NCBI GenBank assembly: GCA_037178675.1
Contig: JAYMGJ010000574.1
Coordinates: 1-16,467, forward strand
Length of the DNA: 16,467 nucleotides
Source: Scleroderma bovista
Lineage: Eukaryota > Basidiomycota > Agaricomycetes > Boletales > Sclerodermataceae
Direction of reading: 5' to 3'
Both the position numbers and the translations under genes were made by a program. The notes beneath the pieces were generated by a model. The model did no database searches and was not told where the DNA came from. It saw only the letters and a list, made by a program, of their open reading frames with translations. Positions within the stretch are counted from its first letter, which is position 1. Every line of letters starts with the position of its first letter. This document shows positions 7,873 through 16,194 of this stretch, piece by piece.

Positions 7873-9030
7873 GCCCAAACCATAGGCGTTCAGCTTTATG
7901 AATGAGGCTAATGCCTCTCTTATCGCCAGTGACTTTGTAGTTACGCTGGAGCATTTCGCCCATAGAAATAAGGCGTGCAGTAGCGCCTGGCATATAGAGC
8001 ACTTGGGTGAGTGTAATGACTTTCTCATCCCCTGAGTTGTGGTCTAGGCACCGGAGTAATACCGTGCCAATGCCAGCAATTAGTGCTACACCATTTGCGG
8101 TTTTGGCGTAGTGCGCTCGCTTTAGCATGTTGTAAGAGGCGAAATCGCCTATGTCACCGGTGAAGTGGTGTGATGTGCCAGAGTCTAGTAGCCAGAAGGC
8201 ACCAGAAAGTTCACTATCGTCAACCATTTTTCCCTTACAGCTGGCACAGCGTGCATTTGTTTCATGCGAACACGAACAGATATATGCATTTCTTGAGATA
8301 CAACATGACATATTGTAGTGACTACTCGCTATATACAGTGACGGCGTGTAGCGCACATGTAAAGGGAGCGTGTCAGTGTTGATCAGCATGCGTGCAGAAG
8401 GTACTTGCCTGAAAAGGCTGGCCTCCGTGCCCATCGCCATCGATGTCGCGTTGTAGCGGTCGAGGACCATCGCGTCGATTTCGTCGAACTCGTCGTCGGC
8501 GAAAGGCTCGTGGGCAAAGGGTTCATCATCCCCAAGGGAGATGGCATCCTCCTCATACATCGTGATGTGCTCCTCAAGACGAGGGCGCTTCAATGAGGAG
8601 GGACTGGCCTCAGGCTGGTCCAGGTTCGCACTCGCCAACGACACAACTTGGTCGAGGGTGCGGATGGTCTGGCAGGAGGGCTCTACCCCCAGACGGTGTG
8701 CCAAGTCAAAGGCCCGAATAGTATTATCGAATGCAGGGGGGCCGTAGTGGGCAGCACCAGGAGTGTGAGCCAAAGCACGAGGGTCGACGGTGGGCTCTGG
8801 TCCATCGTAGTGGACGTAAGTGGCGAAGGCTGCTTGTTGGGCGTTCTCATGGCGAGCGCGAGCTTTTTTGCCACCACGTCGAGTGCGGCCTCCCTGTCCT
8901 TGGGCAGGAGCATTTCCGCTCGCACCACTGTTGGACCCGCCTTGCTGCTGCTGCTGCCTCTGGGGCTGCTGCTGCTGCTGGGCGAATTTGGGGTCAGCTG
9001 GCTTGCGCTTTACAGCGCTAAGCTTGTTTG
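7873..9030 (-). pseudogene. Copia gag C-terminus and protease segment
   Basis: The frame is open from about 9030 down to the nested insertion at 7873. It begins KLSAVKRKPADPKFA, followed by two poly-Gln runs (CAG/CTG microsatellite at about 8941-8985) and a G/R-rich stretch, the usual nucleic-acid-binding tail of fungal copia Gag. Near 8270-8230 there is a Cys-rich patch (CSCSHETNARCASC), not a standard CCHC knuckle. Next comes the retropepsin core with WLLDSGTSHHFTGD (catalytic DSG), then LTQVLYMPGATARLISMGEM, as in copia proteases, and a stretch ending KAERLWFG at the insertion point. The segment lies one frame off gag. It would release Gag, integrase and reverse transcriptase from the polyprotein. 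Confidence 0.88.
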
Positions 9031-9675
9031 CCTACCACCAGCACAGGAAGAGGTGCCTTTCTGCTCGAATGAGAGCGTGGCGGCCTTGACAATCCCATCG
9101 GGCTTCAGATTCTTGATCTCGTCTGGCGATGTTTGGCTGAGAATTTGAGCTACGACCTCCATAGTGGGAGGGAGCTTGCAGAGGATAATCATAGCCTGCA
9201 CGGGGGCAGGAAACTCGAAGCCGGCATCCTTGAGATAAGCGAAGTGGCTAAGCACTTTGGTGATAGCCGGAGCGGGATGGGAGCCAGCGGGAATGGTAGT
9301 CGCCAGGAGCTTGCTAAGCTCAGCATAGGCAGAGCCAATACTGGGGGCACCGAAGTTCTTTTTGAGGTGGTCCCAGACTTCCTTAACGCTGTCGAGATTC
9401 GAGACGGCGACCTGGATCGAGGGGGCGAGGCGCAAGGTGATATTACCGAGTGCTCTCTCGGTGTTGTCGTCCCATTCCTTACGGTCATCGTGACCGTCAG
9501 TGGGTTGAGTCGTCGAGTAGACATACCATTGGCCTTGTGCCCAGAGGTAGGCCTGCATAGAGGTGTGCCACTGCTGCCAGTTGGAGCCAGTGAACACAGG
9601 AACCATCTTGTCGAGAGCACTGGACATGGTGATGTTCTGTTGGGAGTCAACGGAGTCAGCAAATGAATGCGACAA
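9016..9675 (-). pseudogene. Copia Gag (UBN2-type capsid domain), frameshifted at its end
   Basis: A 221-codon ORF. Residues about 20-60 (MVPVFTGSNWQQWHTSMQAYLWAQGQW) and 110-200 (VKEVWDHLKKNFG, LSHFAYLKDAGFEFPAPVQAMIILCKLPP) fit the copia Gag/UBN2 fold that forms virus-like particles. Translation could start at 9675 or at the internal Met at 9627, just before SSALDKMVPVF. After EQKGTSS near 9045-9025 the frame shifts: the expected ANKLSAVKRK continuation is in the neighbouring frame, consistent with loss of one base. A programmed shift is possible, but I see no convincing slippery site. With the other lesions, simple decay is more likely. Confidence 0.85.
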
Positions 9676-9701
9676 CAGACAAGCAAGAAAAGAAGAAACA
9701 C

Positions 9702-9998
9702 CTGAGTGCTAGTGAAAGCACTTCTGTCAACAGCTAACTCATGACTAGGTCATGCCAGCGCAAGTCGTTGACGATGTTCGCCATGGTTGGCGCAAGTCAT
9801 CAACGAACTTCGCCTGTGGCAATACAGGTGCTCAACTAGGAGCTCACTGTTTGGCGCAAGTCGTCGACCAACTTCGCCTTGTGGCTGTGCAGGGGCTCAG
9901 CTAGGAGCTCACTGTGGTCCACAGCGTCAAGCTAGTTAAAGTGACGCTCAGGGAGCTGGAGCGCTGTCTGGTGCATTGCTGCACACAGTGCGCTCACA
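9702..9998 (-). repeat. Copia leader with imperfect hairpin repeats
   Basis: Non-coding leader between primer site and gag. A word of the form ggcgcaagtcgtcgacgaac followed by ttcgcc occurs three times (about 9755-9782, 9789-9814, 9853-9878). The last two sit in a 64-bp tandem duplication that also repeats gctcarctaggagctcactg (9829-9850 and 9893-9914). Each word is itself partly self-complementary (GGCG..AAGT with ACTTCGCC). RNA packaging or dimer structures are possible roles; nothing here proves one. Confidence 0.6.
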
Positions 9999-10010
9999 GG
10001 GCTCATAACC
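9999..10010 (-). promoter_or_regulatory. Copia primer-binding site (initiator tRNA-Met anticodon arm)
   Basis: The plus strand reads GGGCTCATAACC directly beside the LTR boundary at 10011, identical to the site in the nested element. Complementarity is to the internal anticodon stem-loop of initiator tRNA-Met, implying a half-tRNA primer. Confidence 0.85.
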
Positions 10011-10151
10011 TGTTGAAGCAATACCTATATACGTAGAGGAACTGCTACTCCAACTCACCTGTTTGGGTGGAGTGCACAACCAGAGATGGTAGCGGTAGCT
10101 GGTTAAGAGCTGTTATATTATATAAGCGATGTCCGCTGTTTATATACAACA
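10011..10151 (-). repeat. 5' LTR of the copia element
   Basis: 141 bp; on the minus strand it starts TGTTGTATATAAACAGCGG and ends GCTTCAACA, with TGTTG/CAACA inverted ends. A TATATAA-type box lies near its start. The first 18 or so bases resemble the start of the gag-only LTR (TGTTGGAGTTATAAACAG). The partner 3' LTR is missing, so no target duplication can be checked; the flanking five bases are aatag (10152-10156). The boundary is set by the primer site on one side and the TG end on the other. Confidence 0.8.
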
Positions 10152-10309
10152 AATAGTGTGATGCGTGACTGTGACGTGTGACATGTGACATGTAACATCT
10201 ACTCTAAAGAGGACTATTACTAAGTCTACACTAATATGGGTCGCAGTCTTGTGCGCACTTCGTCAACGGTTTACGCCGGGTGCACGTGCGACTTCAACAA
10301 CTATTCCAC
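10152..10309. other. Flank between copia LTR and integrase-like relic
   Basis: No gene recognised. It has a short gtgacatgtgacatgtaacat repeat (about 10173-10196). At 10253-10277 there is a word, gcgcacttcgtcaacggttt followed by acgcc, that resembles the hairpin words of the copia leader. The expected last exon of the integrase-like gene is not here. Confidence 0.4.
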
Positions 10310-10353
10310 CTGTTATTAGTAACAACAAGTTGAAATACATCCTAAAAACTTAC

Positions 10354-11462
10354 GTGCCCCATATGAACGACCCCCTGTGATGACCGTTGTTCATGATCAT
10401 GTAAGTCGCCATGTCAATATTCTCACCACCACGGTCACCTCGTGCACAGGAGGGTATGCCATACTCCGCAACGGCCTGTTGAAATAAATTGAGAACGGTT
10501 GCTGACCGATTGTTGTCACTAGCTCGTACCATAGTGACCTAAAATGGTATGAGTTCTCAGTCAGTAGGTGAAGCGTGGTGTCTCACAGTTCGACAGAATC
10601 CGTCAATGAATGCGTGAATAACAATACCCCAGCGGATCAATTTGTGATGACCATTGATATGCCATAGGGCATTAGGCCGTGTTACGTGGTACTTGGCCTT
10701 GGCTTTGACCCGGCGATCCCACAGCACTTGACCCAATCGATCAATCTGCCAAAGCGAACGAACCACTCAGAGATGCTGAACATGGATCCCATTCGTCCGC
10801 AAAAACCCTACAATATAACGAATTCCTGATTCTGGCTGTCTCTTTTTGAATTCCATAAGAAGAGAATCGAGATCAGGATCACTAATGTCGCTAAATTCGT
10901 GTTTGATTCCATGGCACTGCATGAAAAGACGAAGAGTGTTCCGGTGAACACCCAACAGACGTGCGAGTTCAGAACATGTGATCTGTCGTGAATCGGACAT
11001 TGCCTCATTCACAAAATTGACATCAATGACCTTCTTGGGACGTCCTCGCAATCCATTGTGAACCTCTGTTACAGGTTGTGGGATGTGCACATTATTGTCT
11101 ACCCTATTACAAGCCGTGTGTCAGCACCAATAAATGCTTTTTTAGTTGACGTACTGATTCTGAATGCCATCTCAATAAGAAACAATAGACGCATGCAACC
11201 TTTCAATCAACTCGGCTGTCTGCACTAACCATTCTGTCAGTTCAGAACTGACAGGATCCTCTTCAATTGCTACAAGGAGTTGCGTCACGTCACCCTCAAG
11301 GGAGCCAAGGTGATAGTTGAGGCGAAGCAGGTCGGCATCCTCTTGGTCCCATGCGCGTAACGCGTGTTGATAGATTCCAGCTAGAGCATCATAGGCGGTG
11401 AGGAGGTTTACCGGCCATACCCAAGCTTGGGGGAGTTCGGGTATGGTATCGGGAAAGGTCAT
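10354..11462 (-). pseudogene. rve/DDE integrase-like protein, three exons, C-terminus lost
   Basis: Three exons (11155-11462, 10587-11103, 10354-10538) join in phase across introns of 51 bp (11104-11154) and 48 bp (10539-10586), both GT..AG. Another donor (gtaagt, 10353) and a possible acceptor (10310) suggest a third intron, but what follows is not homologous. Read through, the product has a helical N-terminus, GRPKKVIDVNF, a helix-turn-helix-like region (ITCSELARLLGVHRNTLRLFM), then PNALWHINGHHKLIRWGIVIH and EYGIPSCARGDRGGENIDMA. These match the integrase core of a family I know as expanded in agaricomycetes; its cellular role is unknown to me. The first catalytic Asp (LWHIDG in relatives) is Asn, and the Glu-containing RIERLW end is absent. 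In-frame TGA codons at 11172-11174 and 10767-10769 would fit Arg (CGA). The start at 11462 lies 118 bp from the divergent BTB gene. Confidence 0.75.
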
Positions 11463-11580
11463 GAACAAAACACAAGCAAACAGCACACATGTCAGTGTTT
11501 GCGGTGTGCTGACACCTGGGTTGATGTGTCTCCTGCTCTGAACATCAACTTTCACTCCCACTCTGAGCGGTTCAAGAATT
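11463..11580. promoter_or_regulatory. Shared intergenic promoter of divergent gene pair
   Basis: Only 118 bp separate the start codons of the minus-strand integrase-like gene (11462) and the plus-strand BTB gene (11581). Any promoters must overlap here. No clear TATA box was found. Both genes are decayed, so present activity is unlikely. Confidence 0.45.
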
Positions 11581-12509
11581 ATGGAGACAGTTGTTCGCCA
11601 TCCCAAGTATTACTTCGACAAAGGCTCGTTTATCTTTCATGCTGAGAACACTCTATACAAACTCGAGCATACTATCTTGGTCATGGAGTCTGTTGTCTTC
11701 GCAGAGCTTTTTGAAATTGGTTCAGTCGGGCAACAGCAATCGGAAGGGAAAACGGATGAGGACCCTATTTTCTTGCAATGTACTGTGGAATCTTTTGACT
11801 TACTTGTCAAATTCAAGTTTTCCTGGTGAGTCCTCGAGCAACTCCACTAAGAAACTCAGCTGAATTAACATACTTTAGCCCTCGCCTTGCTAGCAATTAT
11901 TCCCGAAAAGAATTTCTGCATTTCCTCAAGCTCATTCGCGTGCTCCAATGTAGTGAGATGCTTCGTGACTACGTCGTCAACTGCATTATACAACGACAGT
12001 TTATGTTCCATGCTTCCGAACTTGTCTATCTCGGCACCAAGTATAACATCCCAGTGCTTCTTGACCGCGGATTCACTTGACTTTGCAATGTCCCCTTAGC
12101 AAAGATGAATGTGCTTTACTGTTCATGGTTGCACCCAGAAGTTTTTGCTGCATACATCTACATAATGACAACCTTGGATCAGCACCACCGAATGGTTGCT
12201 GAGTGGCCCCCCCCCATAAAACATTCTAACGACTTTGGCGACCTTGTAGGATGTACGGAAGATTGGCATGTTGTATGGTGGAATGGTATGGGTCGACTGC
12301 TCCTTGATGCGAAAAACCCATGCTCATATGAGGATGCTATGGCCCATTTCAAAACTTTATGATTTGGTCGAGTTACTGAGGCATGTAAGCAGTATATGTT
12401 TGACAATGTCATAGATACAGATGTACCAGCTAGCCATGCACGCACCTTCATTAAATGTGTCAAGGATCATCTAATTCAGAAGGTCATCCCTAGTAATACT
12501 GACATATAG
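11581..12509 (+). pseudogene. BTB/POZ domain protein, two exons, two in-frame TGA stops
   Basis: Exon 1 (11581-11825) gives HPKYYFDKGSFIFHAENTLY followed by an ELF..G segment and DEDPIFLQCTVESFDLLVKF, the BTB fold of a fungal family. A 53-bp GT..AG intron (11826-11878) joins it in phase to exon 2, which continues with FLHFLKLIRVLQCSEMLRDY, as in the third BTB helix region. The same frame then runs to TAG at 12507-12509, through TGA at 12078-12080 and 12360-12362. CGA would give Arg at both. The C-terminal part (CTEDWHVVWWNGMGRLLL) matches the W-rich tail seen in this family. BTB domains dimerise and often act as cullin-3 adaptors; the role of this family is not known to me. Without the stops the product would be about 290 residues. 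Confidence 0.75.
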
Positions 12510-12591
12510 CACACATTTTGGACTACATAATAAGACTTGTTCCATTCATTTTACTGAGCTGCTGAGATAAGCAAGACTTCCTCCCAGCCAG

Positions 12592-12899
12592 TCAGTGCGG
12601 TGAGGTGCGGTGAGGTGTGGTGAGCGTGGCGGTGTGGCAGCGATAAATATATGTGCAAAATTTGCATCATATGATGAACATGGTGGAGGGTCAGTGCGGT
12701 GAGGTGAGTGTGGCGGCAGTCAGTGCAGTGAGGTGAGTGTGGCGGTGGTCAGTGCGGTGAGGTGAGTGTGGCGGTGGTCAGTGTGGTGAGGTGAGTGTGG
12801 CGGTGGTCAGTGCGGTGAGGTGAGTGCGGCAAGGTGTGGTGAGCGTGGCGGTGCGGTGGCGTGGCAGCGATAAATATATGTGCAAATTTTGCGTCATAT
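12592..12899 (+). repeat. 29-bp minisatellite flanked by a ~60-bp direct repeat
   Basis: The word tcagtgcggtgaggtgagtg plus tggcggtgg recurs exactly every 29 bases from 12691, 12720, 12749, 12778 and 12807, with a further copy at 12592. On either side lies a longer repeat containing gtggtgagcgtggcggtg, then cagcgataaatatatgtgc, then an aaaatttgc/aaattttgc end and tcatat (about 12614-12672 and 12834-12899). The right flank joins directly to tyrosine-recombinase-like coding sequence and marks its break. No spacer variation as in CRISPR. Confidence 0.85.
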
Positions 12900-13914
12900 C
12901 CTTTGGCCCCTTATTGCTCTTCCTTTGCCACCCTTTCCGGTTCCTCAGGTGGATCTCAAAGTAAACATTGAGATTGCTTGTGGTGAGTGCCGCCTCTTTG
13001 CCTCGCAGGTACTTCAGGAAGACGCCATTTACAGCATTTATGTCATCTGTTGACATATCCCTGCATTTTAGCTTGACAAGCTCGAAATTCCTAGTAAGAG
13101 TAGGTACCATATATTAGACTGACACTGGATTGCTGACGCCAGAAAATGAAACAGACCTTGTCCAGAGCGTAAACGCGACCATGCTGAAGGTAATGCATTC
13201 AAGATGCTTTGTGACGGTGTGCTTGTCCAGGGTCCCTTCAGCTGGTGGCGACCCCAATCTGACCATCGCAGAACAAAGATAATGGAATGCTTTATCGAGC
13301 GAGCACGCGGACTTGGACCAGGTGAGCATCTGGTCCATGTATTCTTTTTTCATTGCGGCTGAGTGCGTGCGCTGATTTCTGTCCACATTGAGTTTGTGTC
13401 TGATCGATGCTACCGTGTCGCTGACATCCAGAGAAAGGACCAGATTGCCCTCCCATTGGCAACGCACCTCATTATAGTGCCACTTCTCAGTGAACATACC
13501 ATTGCTGTCGCTATCAGGATTTCATTTTTGTCAGTAACCTGAGCAATGATTTGGTTGCCGCTTGAATGCATCCTTGAACACTGGATCATGGTAAATTTCC
13601 AAGCCCTCTTCAGGATGACTTGGAATTGATGATGTCCTGTCTTCTTTAAAGTGGCTCTGCAACCACCTACGCACTTGATCGATATGCCGAGCATAGGTTT
13701 CCCTTGTCTTCAGCACTCAAAGGTGAGTCTGTTTGCCTGCTTCTTTGACCTCACACGCCTCCTGAAAAGTAGTTGTTGATGTTGGCAGGTCCGTCTCCTC
13801 TGCATCCTCTGCATCCTCTGCATTGGCCACTGTTTTCTGCTTTTTTGTGGGCTTGTCAGTCACTGACCCAGGTGGGGCAGCCCGCTTTGTGGCTGCTGTC
13901 TCATGTTGGTCCAT
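12897..13914 (-). pseudogene. Tyrosine-recombinase-like protein, N-terminal part only
   Basis: Start Met at 13914. The first 65 residues hold a possible nuclear localisation signal (KPTKKQK) and an acidic AEDAEDAEE run. After an in-frame TGA (13717-13719; CGA would fit Arg) comes KTRETYARHIDQVRRWLQSHF, like the SAM-like core-binding domain of this family. About 40 residues that relatives have appear deleted near 13498-13545. The frame resumes at FTEKWHYNEVRCQWEGN and runs to MVAFTLWTR. A 66-bp intron (13091-13156) joins it to NFELVKLKCRD and IHLRNRKGWQRK. In agaricomycete relatives this precedes a catalytic domain with the Arg-His-Arg-Tyr residues of DNA breaking-rejoining enzymes; here sequence stops at the minisatellite. 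The family call is from memory of motifs such as TLWTRNFEL and LRNRKGWQ. Confidence 0.65.
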
Positions 13915-14143
13915 TGCAGTCAGTTGGTCTTCTCAGTATGATAGACTGGATGGAAAGTGCAAGTGGGAGTTGCAGAAACAGGGAGATGGTATCACTTTTT
14001 TTTTTCATATGACAACGCATATGTAGACTACACTAGTTGCACCTCCTATCCCATTATTTCGGACATGTACAACATGAAAGGCATGTGGATTCAGATTTTT
14101 CTACAGTGATACCACTGGCTGAAACAAATGTGTATGTGTGCGA
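13915..14143. other. Spacer between nuclease and recombinase-like genes
   Basis: 229 bp between the stop codon of the GEN1-like gene and the start codon of the recombinase-like gene, both on the minus strand. It should hold the terminator of the first and the promoter of the second. A T10 run and two CATATG words (14006-14011, 14018-14023) are visible; neither is diagnostic. Confidence 0.4.
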
Positions 14144-14176
14144 TTAGTCCTCGCCGGTCAGGTCAATGATCTCAAC
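14144..14176 (-). other. Candidate SUMO-interacting motif at nuclease C-terminus
   Basis: The last residues read VEIIDLTGED: a hydrophobic IIDL core followed by acidic residues, the usual form of a SUMO-interacting motif. Inference from a short motif only. Confidence 0.5.
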
Positions 14177-15098
14177 ATCAAAAGGTTGCCTGCCCATGGT
14201 AAGGTCACCTGTCGACTCCAGGGACCCACTCCTCATATCCTCGCCTACTAATTCCATACCACTTGACTCTGAGCTTTGTGGCGAGTCAAGCCTTAAACTC
14301 TCCAGTACGATTGCTGGGATCTCCATGTCAAAGGACACTGCACTGTCATTGTCCTTGCCAGGCAATGAGATATGCATGCCGGACGGTAAGTGCACCAAGT
14401 CAGTTTGCATCAACTGACTCGGTGCAGAAATGGTGCACACTGGGAGTGACCGGCCATGATGATTCACGACCTGGAGGCCACGTTGTAGCGTCTCACTATC
14501 TAAATTGCCCGGTAACTAGAACAGATGGTAGTAAGACGAGCAGGCACGAATGTAACACTCTTACCTGCAGGAGTGCACAAATAACCGCACCCATATGAGC
14601 TTCCATCAGCTTTTGTTGGAGGATCTCTGGTGGCCAACCCAGGCATTGCAAGGCAAAAGCTGCAAGAGCTGCGAGGTCAGGCTGGCGAGATGTGACCACA
14701 GATACAGGGGGCTGGCCACCATCTGACCACGATGTGAGAGGTAATAAATATGCTGCAATGACAGCAGGGTTCGGGAACTCGGTATGCTCCTCATCAATGA
14801 GATGAGCAAGCTCATAGTATCTTTGTCCGAGGTGATGTTGGGGGTCCTGCTCCAACATGTCATACAGTTGTTTCCACCATTTGGCGTGAAACTCCATGAA
14901 TTCAGCGAATGGAAGCATCGATGCAGCATTGAGGAGAGACCTCCCCAATCTATATTGGGTCAGCCAACGAGCAGTTTCCATGGTGCAACCCTGGAGCCCG
15001 CTCTGAAATGAGATTGTGAGCATGTACAGTAGGCTGCAATAAGCAGAGACCTTACATCATAGTCAGCACCGCTCATGAGTGCAATCAGGAGGAGAGAT

Positions 15099-15104
15099 CC
15101 CCCC
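15099..15104 (-). other. Frameshift site in GEN1-like gene
   Basis: A run of six C on the plus strand (six G in the message). Seven would restore the frame EWGGSLLLIALMSGADYD and the phase of the following intron. It could be a real slippage mutation or a sequencing error. Confidence 0.75.
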
Positions 15105-15913
15105 ATTCAAGGGATGCACGATCTCTTATCGCGTCATCTGTATATGCTTCCACACCTCTGTACTTATCAGACTTCAGGATAATACTAGCACAGAAAGTAG
15201 TGTCAGTCCAATAATGGCAGCGGTGACATTTTGTTGAACACACCTTCTGATGACATTACTTGCACCAAACAATAGTGCATCATTGTAGGGCGTCACCACG
15301 ACATCAACGAGGCCATGCGATTGAAAGCAGGCGAGCTCTGCCTCTGCCTCCCCTGGAGCCTAGTAATTGCTATCAGCATCTGAAGTAATCCATGAGAATG
15401 GCCTACCATGTGCCAACTGAAGCCAAATGCATTTAAAAGTTCTTGGAAGTGTTGCACCAGGAGAGGTGGTCCACCCCCATGAATACGTTCATCACCCCCT
15501 TTGAACAAAGGGTGGTTTGGTCCATCGAAAATGAAATATGGATGGATGAGCATCCGCAAGAGTTCTGAAAGCCAGACAAAGATGGTCGGCATTTCATGCG
15601 ATCTTCCTGTACTGGCATGGTGCCATGTAAATACATTGGTCAGAAAGGAGACCCATGCACTAGTTGTTGCCTTGTGAGCGATGAAATGGACAACATATTG
15701 ATGTTCCAGCAACTCACCTAGCATTGAATCCAACAGTCAGCAATTGACCGCCCACTTCGTTCCCAGATGGCTTGAAGCTTTTAACGGCGATCTCACTGAG
15801 CGTACAAGGCTCTGCCGTGGATGTAAGAACCTATCCACAACGAGCCATTAGTCCAATCGATCCGAGATGAACAACAAAAATTCATTCACCTCCCACAATT
15901 CATTCAGTCCCAT

Positions 15914-16194
15914 GGCAGTCAATTGTGATGGGGGGGACTCCTCACAACAAACTGGATGTAGATTTATGAAGGTTTATATGACCGACTGTGCTATGACGCA
16001 CACAGGCGGACGAGATACGTCAGCTGACGTCGTCCGACACCCCGCTGACAAAGATGCAGCCTGCCCCACTGAAATGGGGTGAAATGTCCTCCCTTGTTGG
16101 CCTCAAAGAACAGGAATTGGTTGAGGAACTGTAAACAATTCACGAGCGAGGAGCGTACAGAGCAAAAAAAAAAACAAAAAAACAAAAAAACAAA
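15914..16194. promoter_or_regulatory. Upstream region of GEN1-like gene with CRE-like palindrome
   Basis: Non-coding DNA upstream of the nuclease start codon. It contains a perfect 14-bp palindrome, acgtcagctgacgt (16017-16030), about 105 bp upstream. The palindrome carries TGACGT half sites of the kind bound by ATF/CREB bZIP factors. An A-rich tract (about 16163-16192) closes it on the side of the PRP8 fragment. No TATA box was identified. Confidence 0.4.

Larger units (their letters stand above)
3815..10151 (-). mobile_element. Ty1/copia LTR retrotransposon, 3'-truncated, carrying two nested insertions
   Basis: Read on the minus strand, the element has a 5' LTR (10011-10151), a primer site (9999-10010), a leader with repeats, gag (9675 to about 9030), protease (to 7873), GAG-pre-integrase (4628 to 4462, then 4193 to about 4130) and the beginning of integrase (to about 3815). 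Removing the nested element at 4634-7872 together with one target-site copy leaves an open, in-frame junction of protease-distal and pre-integrase sequence. Removing the solo-LTR-like insert at 4194-4461 likewise rejoins the HTQ and RFPEIHF segments. Reverse transcriptase, RNase H and the 3' LTR are absent; homology stops inside the integrase core where the GTCTGA array begins. A frameshift near 9030 and an in-frame TGA (4486-4488) show that it is dead. Confidence 0.9.
14144..15913 (-). pseudogene. GEN1/XPG-family structure-specific nuclease, seven exons, one frameshift
   Basis: Seven exons (15890-15913, 15718-15830, 15407-15659, 15244-15359, 15056-15184, 14565-15002, 14144-14515) join in phase across six GT..AG introns of 47-59 bp, giving about 481 residues. 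The start MGLNELWEVL fits the XPG N-terminus, whose first residues bind DNA. Then follow TVGFNASAW (XPG-N), YFIFDGPNHP, HMAPGEAEAELA (XPG-I, catalytic Glu residues kept), DVVVTPYNDALLFGA, SLLLIALMSGADYD and GLQGCTMETARWL (helix-hairpin-helix position). The C-terminal 110 residues are Ser-rich and end VEIIDLTGED. GEN1 and relatives cut Holliday junctions and flaps in the nucleus. One base is missing in a G run of exon 5 (15099-15104). The first metal-binding Asp is Asn (FNAS for xDxS) and one Asp of TxDxD is Tyr, so even an unbroken protein may not cut DNA. Many agaricomycetes carry large sets of such proteins (known to me, not tested here). Confidence 0.82.

Noticed and set aside
8648..9148. 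166-codon plus-strand ORF
   Set aside because: Antisense to copia gag and protease, including the CTG/CAG run that produces poly-Leu.
10767..12362. Recoding of TGA as Arg or selenocysteine in several genes
   Set aside because: CpG transition explains all cases, and the young intact ORF does not use TGA internally; other lesions (missing exons, frameshifts) show that the genes are dead.
12691..12835. CRISPR-like array (29-bp regular repeats)
   Set aside because: The repeats are contiguous without unique spacers, and the genome is eukaryotic.
13498..13545. A 28-bp GT..AG intron in the recombinase-like gene
   Set aside because: Shorter than any other intron here; a deletion of the ~40 residues expected from relatives explains the gap better.
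15293..15733. 146-codon single ORF as a complete protein
   Set aside because: Its ends are intron read-through; splicing restores the MAPGEAEAELA motif and the upstream MGLNELW start.
16163..16192. A-rich tract as the poly(A) tail of a PRP8 retrocopy
   Set aside because: The fragment is on the minus strand, where this tract is T-rich; orientation is wrong for a tail.
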